A stretch of DNA of 64,000 nucleotides from Phymorhynchus buccinoides (GCA_017654935.2 CM065712.1:16311073-16375072), one strand, 5' to 3'; counted from the first letter of the stretch, positions 12,331-24,700 are shown. The notes: generated by a model not told the origin, from the sequence alone. Translations and numbers: made by a program.

Positions 12331-13430
12331 TTTAATTTATAAAGATCCTAGAAAAAAAGATGGATTTTAAGTTTTATGAGATGAAATTTTTTAAAAAAGA
12401 AGAAGTTATTTATTTTATTTTATCAGAGTTTTATAAAGAATTTTTTATTTATTTTAATAGCGCAAGCTGAAGAATATAAAATTTAAGTTTGTGATAAAAT
12501 ATTTTAATTTTTAAAAGATATTTAGCTGTTTGCTTTTAAGTCTGGCAGATTGGAGGAGGTCTGATTAAAAAAAACCCAGGGCTACAGTTAAAATTCATGC
12601 ATTTTAGGCTCAACTGAGCAATTGGATAAAAACAATCCGTGTTTATGCTCGGCAAGAGCTTTTAATATTAAAATTCCTGTCAGGCAAAAGCCTGTTTTCA
12701 AGATAATATACAGTTAAAAAATAGATAAGTTATTCTTTTATTTCTTTTTTCTATATGTACATTTATTTTATATAAGGTTATCCTATTAGGTTTTGGTCCC
12801 TTGGGACCAAATACAACTAATAGTTACCTAAAGATTTTCAATTATGAATTCGTTTGATACAAAGTCAAACTATCAAAAATTTACTTGGCCACAAGGCTAT
12901 TAATATGTACATTGTTATTATGTACACAACTTTTACAAACAAACTGTTTAAACTTTTTACAAGTAACATTATTGTTTTTAAGATTTAATTTATAACTAAG
13001 TTGCGTTTTTAATCTATGTGAAAGTTTTAACAAGTATTTAATTGGTTTTAATCTTGTCCATAGGACAAAGTATAATATTATTTTCACATGTGTGAATTTA
13101 TAAAACTTATGTTAAAATTTTATGTTCTACTCTAGTCAAGCTCTGGGACTCAACCCCATAGCTTTAAAATTGTTTTATTAAAATCTATATCTTTAAAATG
13201 GTTTAATAAGTAAAATAAGTTAAGATTTGATAAAAAGGACGAGTTTATAACTGTTGAGGTTCCATAGTTATATTAAAAGTTACTATTAAAATTTATTTTG
13301 TTATATGTATATTTTGGTCTAACCTGACCATATGTGATTTAAGTTATTTAACTAGATGAAATCTAGTGAAAAAAATCATTATTTTATATAAAGTTATTTA
13401 TGAATAGGGGAACATACCGCCAGAGGCCAC
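12331..13430. other. Strongly AT-rich island of unknown origin
   Basis: About 1.1 kb of unusually AT-rich sequence with sharp edges inside a more balanced region. It has no long open frame. The right edge (about 13430) passes into a GC-rich block with G-runs, and a promoter-like TATTTAAAAAG lies at about 13789. The adjacent reverse-transcriptase-like fragment at 13948-14442 suggests the whole block may be one decayed retroelement. I could not identify it. Confidence 0.5.
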
Positions 13431-13947
13431 CAATGTTATAAATAATATTATGTGTTCCATCTGATCCCAGGGGGGGGTAGCAACAAAGACTCCCCCGCCC
13501 CTGATGTCACGGTGGACTGTGAGATAAATGAGATTAATGAAAGTTATTATTTGTAGTTAAATAGTTTTTAGGAGGATAATATAAGAGTTGAGGGTGGGGA
13601 TGGTTAACGATTCCTGTATGCTCGGGACGGAGGGAGGGAGGGGAAGGGACCCCTCCTCTCCGCCCCGAGCAGTGACAGGGCACCGCATGGGCAATCCCAA
13701 AAAGGGGGGGGAGCACGAGCGTAAAACGCGACGGTTTACGAGAGATACCCCCGTTGTGTGTGCCGGACACCCATCTGCATAGGAGAGGGGTATTTAAAAA
13801 GTAGTGGGCTCAAAAGAGTCACTTCAGCCCACAGGCGCACATTTTAGATAAAAAAGGGAAATGGGGGTGAAGGGGGCGGGAATGCAGACAGGTATACGGC
13901 CCACACACCAGAGGGACTCTATTCCCACCAGTAAAAATAGTTTAAAT

Positions 13948-14442
13948 TTAAACAAGGTGTTTGAATGACACCTGGCCAATTGCCTCAGCGAGCCAAACCA
14001 TTGGTGACCAGCCTAATTTGTGGTGTTTATTTAAGATGTTCTTTTCATTATATATCAAATTGTTTTGTTTGCATTTATTTATAACAGGTTGTAATTCCTT
14101 TTTTATCTGACTACAAGGGTCAAACATGTGCTTCAGACTAAATATTTGTCCACATTTACATGGGGTGTTCCTGAATTTACATCGAATCGAGTTAGTATAG
14201 AATCTGTTGATTCTACCTTGGATATTATGGGGAACGGGCAGGTGACGCTTCAAAATTAATTGAGTCCGCTCTTTAAAATGATGTATTTTAAAAGCGTACA
14301 AAATAATAAACATACGTAATACAGACACTACAACAGACACGACGAGTATGCGGTGCTTCTTTTGATGAATATAAGTAGGATACATAGTTTTAAATGTTTT
14401 CCAAAAGATATAAAAAGTTACGAAATGGTGCAGAGATAACAT
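13948..14442 (-). pseudogene. Retrotransposon ORF C-terminal fragment (zinc-knuckle-like)
   Basis: An open frame of 164 codons with a C-x-C-G-x(7)-H-x(4)-C pattern (CKCGQIFSLKHMFDPC) at about residues 95-110, preceded by an INRFYTNSIRCKF stretch. Many non-LTR retrotransposon proteins end with such a cysteine/histidine segment after the RNase H or RT domain (known for I/Jockey-type elements). No upstream RT domain is visible, so it is a fragment. The flanking AT-rich island may belong to it. The assignment rests on the pattern alone. Confidence 0.45.
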
Positions 14443-14605
14443 TCTGGTTTACAGATTAAAATTATTGAAAAGCCAGGGGAGGTAATTCATGATTGGAGTG
14501 GTAAAAATAGACCGCGTGCCACAAACTATTGCGATTTCGCGCTTGTTTTCTTTTAACACACACGCCTGTGCACGTGCAATTTTCTTAAGCTCAGACAATG
14601 CCAAA

Positions 14606-14824
14606 TAGGGGAAGACGGGGTAAAAAGCGCATGGGCGGGTAAGAAGCCCACCCCAATTATCTCATGAAATGAAGCAAATTTCAGTCTCATTTTGCCCATG
14701 AGACGAGCGTTAATGTCTAGCATTCGTCTCATGGGCAAATTTTGACTGAAATTTTCTTTATTTCATGAGATAATTGGGGTGGGCTTCTTACCCGCCCATG
14801 CGCTTTTTACCCCGTCTTCCCCTA
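14606..14824. mobile_element. Palindromic element P218, copy 3
   Basis: A 219-bp palindrome with the same arms and centre as at 9210. Flanked by AAA and AATG, so at most a TA duplication is possible. Confidence 0.9.
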
Positions 14825-15138
14825 AATGTGCGTGCACGTGGGGTCCCATCTAATTACAAATTGCTGTCAAAATGGACTGAATAATTTACTAAAGTATTGC
14901 TTTAAGAAACTGAATTTGCATGCAACGTTTTCAGTTTATTTTGAGAAATTAGCTAGTCTTCGTTTATCGAAGTTTAAAAAATTCCATTGAGTTTTGAAGC
15001 AATAAAGCATGTCCCCTCCATGCACGCTAGAAAAGTGCATGGGAACACGTGACCCCATTGCTTTTCTTGTTGAGCCATGTAGTGAGAATCACAGAAGGTG
15101 TGGTAAGAGCTTGGAGTAAGGGAGAGGGTCGGGAGAGG

Positions 15139-15357
15139 TAGGGGAAGACGGGGTAAAAAGCGCATGGGCGGGTAAGAAGCCCACCCCAATTATCTCACGA
15201 AATGAAGCAAATTTCAGTCTCATTTTTGCCCATGAGACGAGCGTTAATGTCTAGCATTCGTCTCATGGGCAAATTTGACTGAAATGTTCTTTATTTCATG
15301 AGATAATTGGGGTGGGCTTCTTACCCGCCCATGCGCTTTTTACCCCGTCTTCCCCTA
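15139..15357. mobile_element. Palindromic element P218, copy 4
   Basis: A 219-bp palindrome nearly identical to copies 2 and 3, only 314 bp from copy 3. Confidence 0.9.
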
Positions 15358-15703
15358 CGGGGGAAGGAGAACGATAAGGCAGAAGAGGCTACCAAGTCCT
15401 GAGGCTGTAGGTGGTGGGTACAGGGGTGGTGGTAATGGGGGTTTAGCTGATTTGTGACTATAAAACACCCACGGCCCCGTTCCCTACCATTTATTCTTGA
15501 AGTTCTCAAAAAATACAAGAACATATTTTTGCAAAGGAAGTTTATTTTCGTGTTTCAGGGTGCATTTTGAATAGAAAACAGCAAAAAGTTCCAGAAAAAA
15601 AAGAAGAAGTTTTTCCTTGGTAAGAAATGCGTTATTAATAATGAAGACTAGCATTATTCTACCGGCTGATTCTCAGCTTGGGGTTTGAATAAGTGAGTGG
15701 TGC

Positions 15704-16008
15704 ACTGGTGTTTGTGTGTGTGTGTGTGTGTGTAGGTTATGTTAGTGTACGTGTGTGTTGAAGATGTGATTTTGTTCTCCGAGTTCACAAACATACATAA
15801 AAGTAGTACACACAGACACAGACACTTTCACACACTCACAAAGTCATACACACACACACACAAACATACTCACTCAAAATGCGTGCACACACACACAATC
15901 AGCTATGCACACACACACACACACACACAATCAGCTATGCATAAACACACATACACATGCACAAACACAAAGTCAAACACTTACATACTCATTCAAAAAC
16001 ACAAACAC

Positions 16009-16087
<79 letters not shown>
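15704..16087. repeat. GT, CA and GA microsatellites
   Basis: (GT)n at 15708-15733, imperfect CACA/ACAC at 15800-16010 and (GA)n at 16012-16087. Open frames here are artefacts. Confidence 0.95.
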
Positions 16088-16088
<1 letters not shown>

Positions 16089-16540
16089 CAGATCATGGAG
16101 AAGCAAACATCAGGCCATATTGTGCTTGCTCAAATCATGTTTAATATCACAGAATGGTCAATACTTTGTGTGCTTTTGCACTGCGACTAACAAACAAAAC
16201 TCAGGAGATTCCAAACCGGTTAGAAAGTCAAACAAACAACGCAAATATTTCATCTTTAAGTAAAAGCAGAGTAATAAACGCCCCTTGCTTTTATTTTAAA
16301 ATAGATCCCTTACTTTTCTTTAAAGAAGTAAATTATCACACTCGGGGAGAGAGAACTCAAACTCAATTTTGTATTGATGGTAAACAGATAAGCATAGAGG
16401 GCTTTTTTTTACACCGTGCCTCATGAACAACATCAAATACATGAAAAGAACAAAAATCAAGAAGCAAAAACATAAATAAGGGAAAAAGTAAATTATCAAA
16501 AATCCACAACTCTTGCCCATCCCCACCCATTCACTTACTT

Positions 16541-16667
16541 ATCGCTTCTCGGCCTTTTGGCTAAGACAGTGATTCAGGAATATAAATTTTTGCTTATACC
16601 CTGGTTGGTTTGTTCAGCCCGTCGTACATGGCGAAAGCCGATACGCGACGTTAAACTGAACTTCCAT

Positions 16668-16671
<4 letters not shown>
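16541..16671 (+). mobile_element. U2-snRNA-headed SINE-like element, copy 1
   Basis: The first 26 bases (16541-16566, ATCGCTTCTCGGCCTTTTGG and on) equal the conserved 5' end of U2 snRNA as I know it. The sequence then departs completely from U2 (GATTCAGGAATATAAA, GGTTGGTTTGTTCAGCCC, GTCGTACATGGCGAAAGCCG, ending GAACTTCCATCCA). A second copy at 37452-37583 on the minus strand has the same full extent and order. Two co-terminal copies argue for a retroposed family rather than a chance fusion. A (GA)n tract follows this copy. Confidence 0.75.
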
Positions 16672-16733
<62 letters not shown>

Positions 16734-16889
16734 GACAGTGACAACTCTAGCTTATTCAGTTTTAAAAGTGTTGACGTACATTCATACTACATGTACATAC
16801 AACACAATTTGAGAAACAAAACCGAAAAATCCTCACACACAAAGAAACAAAACATGAAACATATTTTATAAAAACAAAAACGACATACA

Positions 16890-17043
16890 CATTTTTCAAA
16901 CCCATGCACAATCCGTAAATAAGTAAAAGAAAGAAGGGAACAATATACGCACGTGTCCGTATTTCCCCTAATCTGTATATTGTTTTTCTTCTCTTATTGA
17001 TTATTTCCGCGCGGAAAATCTGGATGTATTGTGTACCAGGCCT
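16890..17043. mobile_element. MITE family M3, 5'-degenerate copy
   Basis: Contains the AATCCGTAAATAAGTAAAAG and ACGTGTCCGTATTTCCCCTA blocks and ends in TGTACCAGGCCTTA. Confidence 0.65.
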
Positions 17044-17678
17044 TAAATCAGTTATCAGATCAGTGCTTGTTACATGACGGCAGACAACCGAAAATATTAA
17101 GCACTTCATAACAGAGTGACTAAAAAGATTGCAGAGTGAAAACATTTTGGTATAAATACCGTTTACTTTATGATGCCCATATACCACCACACACAAACAG
17201 GTGATATGATAGAGACAGAACAGAAGCAAGATCCCTTTCTACGTATGGAAATGCATAAGCATCAAAACAATCAAACCATTTTTTTTTTCATCTATGGTTT
17301 TGTTTTTTGGTAAATCCACACTAAAAAAAAGAAAAGTCGTTAACAATTAATTGTAAAATACAGTGCCAAACTATTTAACACATCATAAAAACAATGTCTA
17401 GAGCTTTTACAATAAATATGCATGGAAAACTGTAGGCAAGTTAAATGACATCAAACAACGTATGTGTTAGTCTTACCAATACTTACAACGCAACACGCAG
17501 TTCACACACAGAGTTCCCTATGACAAAAAAGCAAAGCCAAAAGTCTTTGAAAGTAATGGAAAAATACCCCAAATCGCAACAACAAAATCGTGGATACTTG
17601 TCAAACTGTTTTAAATGTTGCCATGTAATGCTCATTTTACATGTCGGAACAAGATCAGATTAATTTACATAAGACCAG

Positions 17679-17925
17679 CTTAGGTTTTGCGCGCAGTACA
17701 TGCGGAAAGTTCATGCGCTTATCCGCAAATAAGTAAAAGAACGCAAGTATCCCATCCGCTTATTTCTTCTTCTTTTTTCAAACTTTTTTAATGAATGAAT
17801 GAATCAAACATAAGCAAACATATGCATTTTACATTTAGCATAATCCATTCCTGCTTATTTCTTACGCTTATTTGTGGATAAGCGCATGGGGTTTTCTACG
17901 TGTAATGAATGTGCACAAAAGCCTT
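17679..17925. mobile_element. MITE family M3 copy
   Basis: Inverted GCGCTTATCCGCAAATAAGT / GCTTATTTGTGGATAAGCGC arms with degenerate ends near AGCTTAGG and AAAAGCCTT. Confidence 0.6.
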
Positions 17926-17955
17926 GGAGTTGAAAGAACAAAGTGTACTCATTGC

Positions 17956-18085
17956 TTAAAGACCCACCACGTCACGTGTCAAAATCACGGTCTTCACGTG
18001 TTTTCCCTCTTATAGCTAGTAAGTAATCTTAAGAAATTTTCCAAGCATAAGAGGGAATGTGACACGTGACGTGGGGGGTCTTTAA
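17956..18085. mobile_element. 130-bp inverted-repeat element
   Basis: Ends TTAAAGACCC / GGGTCTTTAA, inner arms CCACGTCACGTGTCA / TGACACGTGACGTGG and CCCTCTTAT / ATAAGAGGG. It looks like a small foldback MITE and has TTAA at both edges. Confidence 0.7.
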
Positions 18086-18195
18086 CTAACTACTCACAGA
18101 TTGGATTGGATTGATAATTCACAGATTGAATTGTAGAGGGGAAGTATTGTTTTTTTCCGCTCCTTTTGCTATTTGTTGTTTTCTGGTGTGTCTAT

Positions 18196-18225
18196 GTTGA
18201 TAAAGGCGCATTCGCCGAAATATCC
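18196..18225 (+). ncRNA. Degenerate hammerhead-like motif (retroelement relic)
   Basis: TTGATAAA is followed by stem GGCG/CGCC (loop CATT) and GAAATATCC. The order matches a hammerhead core with two changes in the first box. Compare 3915, 26113 and 30269. Confidence 0.4.
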
Positions 18226-18514
18226 AGTTGTTTTGTTTTGTCTCTTGTGAATAAATAACGTCACTTTACACTTGTGTGCCTGTTCAAAAAATAATGTTTT
18301 AACTGTTCCAGTGATGATGTTTCAGGTTTTTTTTAACTAACTACTGATCTAGATCACAATTCCATCCCTTGTATTTATGAAAATAACGTTTCCCCTTGAG
18401 CCTCATAATCATTTTTCGCTGAAATCCGTGACATCGCCGAAAACTGGTTCGCCCTGGACATGTTTACGAAACTAACACGCTTTCAAAAACGATGCAGACA
18501 ACCCCACACCCCCT

Positions 18515-18813
18515 TCACAGCAGCACACAGAAAGAGGACTTCTTCTTCACGCTGGAGGCAGACGACAATCGACGAAGGGTTCTGGGGGCCGGTTTGGGCT
18601 TGGCTTTCGGCGAGGCCGATTTCTTCTTCTTTTTCTTCGATTCTTCGTCGTCCGAGGAGTCCACCCGCTTCATGACCACACCCTCATCGTCCGACGAGGA
18701 AGAGGAGTCTGTGCTGTCTTCTTCCTTTTCCTTTTTCTTCGTCGCCATATTTTCCTTGTTCTTTTTGTCCTTGCTTTCGTCGTCGCTTGAAGAGGAGGTG
18801 TCTTCGTCATCAT
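18515..18813 (-). CDS. KIF28: KIF28-like exon 14: acidic/basic tail with CaaX box
   Basis: The acceptor TTTCACAACAG at 18814-18815 and phase 1 fit exon 13 exactly (split Asp codon). The 98 further codons give an Asp/Glu/Ser-rich part with many casein-kinase-2-like sites, a Lys-rich part, an RRLSS stretch (PKA-like consensus), then [11 protein letters not shown] and TGA at 18517-18515. A cysteine fourth from the end, two aliphatic residues and a final Leu make a CaaX box of the geranylgeranylation type, with a polybasic stretch before it as in Rho and K-Ras tails. No clear AATAAA was found close downstream. Confidence 0.85.
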
Positions 18814-21717
18814 CTGTTGTGAAAGAACAGAGAAAATGATGATGATAATGGGGGGGGTGATGGTGATAATGGGGGGTGATGGTGGTGGTGATGATGATGG
18901 TGGTGGTGATGATGGGGGGTGATGGTGATGGTGCAGGGCTGCCTACCCTCTGTTGCAGTTTCCAGGGACAAATTACTTAAAAACCAGGGACACACACTCA
19001 TTTCTAGGGACAAACATCACAGTGTCATGCATCAGGGTCAAAATGAACATTAGCTTTTGATTATTTTGTGATCTAGCAACATTTCGACTCTGGATTTTTT
19101 GTTAGTCTTCCTGATGCACTTTGGTGTCAATGTGCTTCAATACTCAAGGTCTTTTAGTGTTCAGTAAGCTACTTGTAACATGTCTGTTAGAAAAAATGTC
19201 AACAGTGTCTATTGTTTTGGGTGTTCCTGTGTTCAATAGTAAGGTCAGCCAACAAGACAAATGACTGCTCAGCAACATTTTTGTTATTCTACTGTTTCCA
19301 GGGACACCAGACAGAAAAGTGGATTCCAGGGACAGGGTGTCATTTTTGACTGTTTCCAGGGACAAATACCCCTTAGGGGGGACGGTAGGCAGTCCTGTTG
19401 GTGATGATATTGATGGTGGTGATGATGAAAAATCCCCTGTACCCAGGTTCGAACTCGGGTTTACTTGACACCAGGCGATTTATAAGGTAGTAATGAACAA
19501 TTGTAACAAAATCAGAATTTGTGCAACCTTTGAAGTATGATGAGATGTGCCTTCTGGTCTGTAAACTATGCCAGTCCATCAGATTGACACAAGAAGTAAA
19601 AGTAGCAGCGGTGACGTACCAATATTCGCCTCGCTCGTTGGGGATCATCTGGATACATTCTGGGCCTGGTTCTTCAAGGAAGCATTGTACATGTCCTGGA
19701 TTAGCCCCTGTATAACAAATCCCCTGGGCTGTAGCACTAAGATTAGATAGTAGAAATGATTTATCTCGCTTTTGGGGATCATCAGGATGTGATTCTGGGC
19801 CAACAAATCCTGAAGGTTGCAGCACTAACACTAGATAGTAGAAATAATGAGGTGACGTACCAACATTTAATTCGCTCGTTGGGAATGAAAAATAATGAAT
19901 AATGCTTAAATAGCATCATTAGCAGAATGAACTGGATGTGATTCTGGGCCAACACATCCTGAAGGTTGCAGCACTAACATTAGGTAGTATAAATAATGAG
20001 TGACGTACCAACATACACCTCTCACTGGATACATTTCTGGGCCAACAAATCCCGAAGGCTGTAGCACTAACATTAGATAGAAGAAATAATGAGTGACGTA
20101 CCAACATTTACCTCTTACTGGATACATTTCTGGGCCAACAAATCCCAAAGGTTGCAGCACTAACACTAGGTAGTAGGAATAATGAGTGACGTACCAACAT
20201 TTACCTCGCTCGTTGGGGATCATCTGGATGCACTTCTGGGCCAACAAACCCCAAAGGTTGCAGCACTAACACTAGATAGTAGGAATAATGAGTGACGTAC
20301 CAACATTTACCTCGCTCGTTGGGGATCATCTGGATGCACTTCTGGGCCTGGTCCTCGGTGGGGGCGTTGTAGATGTCCTGGATCAGCACCGTCCTCAGCC
20401 TCCTCTTCTGGTGCTTCTGGGCCACCTCCAGCATCTGGCGCATGTGGCGCTGAGCATACAGAGAGAAAAGGGACACTCTTGGGAAAGCTGGACAACAGAG
20501 GACGTTTGTAAGAGGAGGGGGCCAGGCTACTCCCGACACATGTGGCGCTGAGCATACAAAGAGAAAAGGGACACTCTTTGGAAAGCTGGACAACAGAGGA
20601 CGTTTGTAAGAGGAGGGGGCCAGGCTACTGCTGACACATGTGTCGCAAAACACACAGAGAAGGGACACTCTTGGGAAAGCTGGACAACAGAGGACGTTTG
20701 TAAGAGGAAGGGGCCAGGCTACTCCTGACACATATGTCGCCAAACACACAGAGAAAAGGGACACTCTTGGGAAAGCTGGACAACAGAGGACGTTTGTAAG
20801 AGGAAGGGGCCAGGCTACTCCTGACACATATGTCGCCAAACACACAGAGAAAAGGGACACTCTTGGGAAAGCTGGACAACAGAGGAAGTTTGTAAGAGGA
20901 GAGGGCCAGGCTACTGCTGACACACGTGTCGCCAAACACACAGAGATAAAAGGGACACTCTTGGGAAAGCTGGACAACAGAGGACGTTTGTAAGAGGAGG
21001 GGGCCAGGCTACTGCTGACACATGTGGCGCTGAGCGGAGAGAGGAGAGAAAAACGTATAACAGCATTCTGTCGGTGAAATTCAGAAACCTCGTATCTCGA
21101 TTTTTGGTAGTTTTGAGACAAATGAAAAAAAAACCCTGGGAAGGTGGGAAAGGAAGACTGCTGCTCAATTTCTTAAACACACACACACACGTGCACGCGC
21201 GCACACACACACACACAACAAAGACAAAATCCCTGAAATATCGGCAGATGCTACTGCAACAAAAACTGAATTCCGGCACTAGGTGATATGAGAAAAATAA
21301 ACATCAAGAAAACACTATTGAAATCAAAGTTCAGAAATGTATGTTTAACCCCTTGACTGCCATATAACGTATTACGTACTGACTTGATGACATCACTGAT
21401 GACGTCATCAGATGAAGAGGAATAACCCTGATATGCTGGTTTTTGCTCTAATAGTCAAGAGAGTTATATCCCCAGACCGTTTTGCCAGATTGGCTCTATC
21501 AGTTGTCTTTTTCATGGCATGATTTGCCCAATGATTTTTTTCTTTAGTTTTCTCTGGCAACCAAGGGGTTAAGTTTTCAAAATAGCAACCTGAAGTTGTT
21601 GCATTTCTTTTCATTTGAACCAAAGTAAATAAATCTATGTACAACACACCTGTAGTTTACAGAACAATATGGTGATACACCCCCCCCCCCCCCCCCCACC
21701 CCCCCCCCCCCCCCCCC

Positions 21718-21761
<44 letters not shown>

Positions 21762-24700
21762 CCCCCCCCCCCCCACCCCCCGCCCCCGCCCCGACTGAGA
21801 CCTCTGCGCCTTATACAGTGATCGCCGCTTTATAAAACCGTGGTTAATAGAGCCAGCTGCTTATTAAAGCCGATTTCTTACGGTCCAGATTTTTCACTAT
21901 ATGTTATGTATTAAAAAAGACCGCTTAATAAAACCACCCCGCCGCTTATTAAAGCCACTTTTCTCAGAGAAATCACATAGTTTGTGACTAAAACTCACAT
22001 GATTGTGTTCTTTTTTCTTTTCTTTTCTTTTTTTGGGGGTGTAGAAAATATGTCACTTGTGTCACTCAAGACATATTTATGTGCACGCTCACGTGTATCA
22101 CGAAGTAACTGAGTTTAGAAAAGAATGTCAGTCAATAAAAACCGCACGTGTTGAGTTGATAAATAAATTAAATCACTTTACTGTTTTCTGTCGGACTGGC
22201 AACTTCAAGCAAGAGGCAAGAATGAATTGAATCAAAATGCCGAAAAGAAAACGCCAAGATTTAACCACAAACGAGAAACTTGACGAAAGAAAGTGTGAAA
22301 GTGTGTCTGACGTAAACAAAAGAGAAGCAAAAAAAAAAAAGTGTTCGAAAATGACGTAATCCTGGACCGCCGGTTATTAAATCCGCCGCTTATTAAAGCC
22401 ATTTTTCGTCAGTCCCAAAATGGCTTTATAAAGCGGCGACCACTGTAATATGATATGACCAGTAATCCAGTAGGAAACTATCATGACAATATCACAATTG
22501 TGTGTAAAATTTTGGGGTTGTGCGTCTTATGCATCATTGAATGTTGTAAGTTTTTATAGAAGCACCCATGAATCATTGAATGCTGTTGTAGTTTTTATAG
22601 AAGCACCCATGAATCATTGAATGCTGTTGTAGTTTTTATAGAAGCATCCATGCATCATTGAATGCTGTTGTAAGTTTTTATAGAATATGCCTTACAGTTG
22701 GTAAAATAGAGTGGCACAGAGGTAACGCGTTCGCCTCGTGCACAGTAAACCCGAGTTCGAACCTGGGTACAGGGGATTTCTTCCTCTCACTCTGCACTAG
22801 GCCTTATGGTCTGAACGTACTGTCTTTCGGATGAGACAATTAACTGAGGTCCTGCGTGCACACGTTAAAACCAGTGGTAACGAAAAAGTTGTCATTTGAT
22901 CACACAAAAATCAGTTACACAAAAATCGCATGCAAATAAAAAAAACAACACTTGCACCATTGAATGCTGTTGTAAGTTTTTATAGAAGCGCCCATGAATC
23001 ATTGAATGTTGTAAGTTTTTATAGAAGCGCCCATGCATCATTGAATGTTGTAAGTTTTTATAGAAGCGCCCATGAATCATTGAATGTTGTAAGTTTTTAT
23101 AGAAGCGCCCATGCATCATTGAATGTTGTAAGTTTTTATAGAAGCACCCATCATCATTGAATGTTGTAAGTTTTTATAGAAGCATCCATGCATCATTGAA
23201 TGATGTAAGTTTTTATAGAAGCACCCATGCATCATTGAATGTTGTAAGTTTTTATAGAAGCACCCATGAATCATTGAATGCTGTTGTAGTTTTTATAGAA
23301 GCACCCATGAATCATTGAATGCTGTTGTAGTTTTTATAGAAGCATCCATGCATCATTGAATGCTGTTGTAAGTTTTTATAGAAGCGCCCATGCATCATTG
23401 AATGCTGTTGTAGTTTTTATAGAAGCACCCATGAATCATTGAATGCTGTTGTAGTTTTGATAGAAGCACCCATGAATCATTGAATGCTGTTGTAGTTTTT
23501 ATAGAAGCACCCATGAATCATTGAATGCTGTTGTAGTTTTTATAGAAGCATCCATGCATCATTGAATGCTGTTGTAAGTTTTTATAGAAGCGCCCATGCA
23601 TCATTGAATGCTGTTGTAGTTTTTATAGAAGCACCCATGAATCATTGAATGCTGTTGTAGTTTTTATAGAAAAATCCATGCATCATTGAATGCTGTATGT
23701 TTTTATAGAAGCACCCATGAATCATTGAATGCTGTTGTAGTTTTTATAGAAGCACCCATGAATCATTGAATGCTGTTGTAGTTTTTATAGAAGCACCCAT
23801 GAATCATTGAATGCTGTTGTAGTTTTTATAGAAAAATCCATGCATCATTGAATGCTGTATGTTTTTATAGAAGCACCCATGAATCATTGAATGCTGTTGT
23901 AGTTTTTATAGAAGCACCCATGAATCATTGAATGCTGTTGTAGTTTTTATAGAAGCACCCATGAATCATTGAATGCTGTTGTAGTTTTCATAGAAGCACC
24001 CATGAATCATTGAATGCTGTTGTAGTTTTTATAGAAAAATCCATGCATCATTGAATGCTGTATGTTTTTATAGAAGCACCCATGAATCATTGAATGCTGT
24101 TGTAGTTTTTATAGAAGCACCCATGAATCATTGAATACTGTTGTAGTTTTTATAGAAGCACCCATGAATCATTGAATGCTGTTGTAGTTTTTATAGAAGC
24201 ACCCATGAATCATTGAATGCTGTTGTAGTTTTTATAGAAGCATCCATGAATCATTGAATGCTGTTGTAGTTTTTATAGAAGCACCCATGAATCATTGAAT
24301 GCTGTTGTAGTTTTTATAGAAGCATCCATGCATCATTGAATGATGTAAGTTTTTATAGAAGCGCCCATGCATCATTGAATGTTGTAAGTTTTTATAGAAG
24401 CATCCATGCATCATTGAATGATGTAAGTTTTTATAGAAGCATCCATGCATCATTGAATGATGTAAAGTTTTTATAAAAGCGCCCATGCATCATTGATGTA
24501 AAGTTTTTATAGAAGCATCCATGCATCATTGAATGATGTAAGTTTTTATAGAAGCACCCATGAATCATTGAATGCTGTTGTGAGTTTTTTTTTATAGAAA
24601 CATGAGCTCTGAGCCTCTGGTTGCGATGCGCTCTCCAGGTGGGAGCAACCCGAATTTTACAGAGACGCCTCTGTGACTATAAAATATAAAATAGTTCTCA

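Noticed and set aside
12331..13430. Nuclear copy of mitochondrial DNA
   Set aside because: The AT-rich composition suggested it, but I found no recognisable mitochondrial rRNA core, tRNA or coding motif.
16541..16566. Functional U2 snRNA gene
   Set aside because: Only the first 26 bases match U2; the branch-site region, Sm site and 3' stem-loops are absent.
20201..21121. 306-codon minus-strand frame around exon 13
   Set aside because: It is a run-through of array units into the true exon; splice sites and phase define only 20311-20449.
22708..22780. tRNA gene (box A and box B present)
   Set aside because: The head continues into a SINE body, is shared by several copies, and does not fold as a complete cloverleaf by eye. 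The same holds for 25478-25560 and the SINEs at 40320 and 42610.
22930..24600. CRISPR-like regular repeats
   Set aside because: There are no unique spacers; the whole period is repeated. This is a eukaryotic minisatellite, and the same applies to 42665-45365 and 48463-49665.
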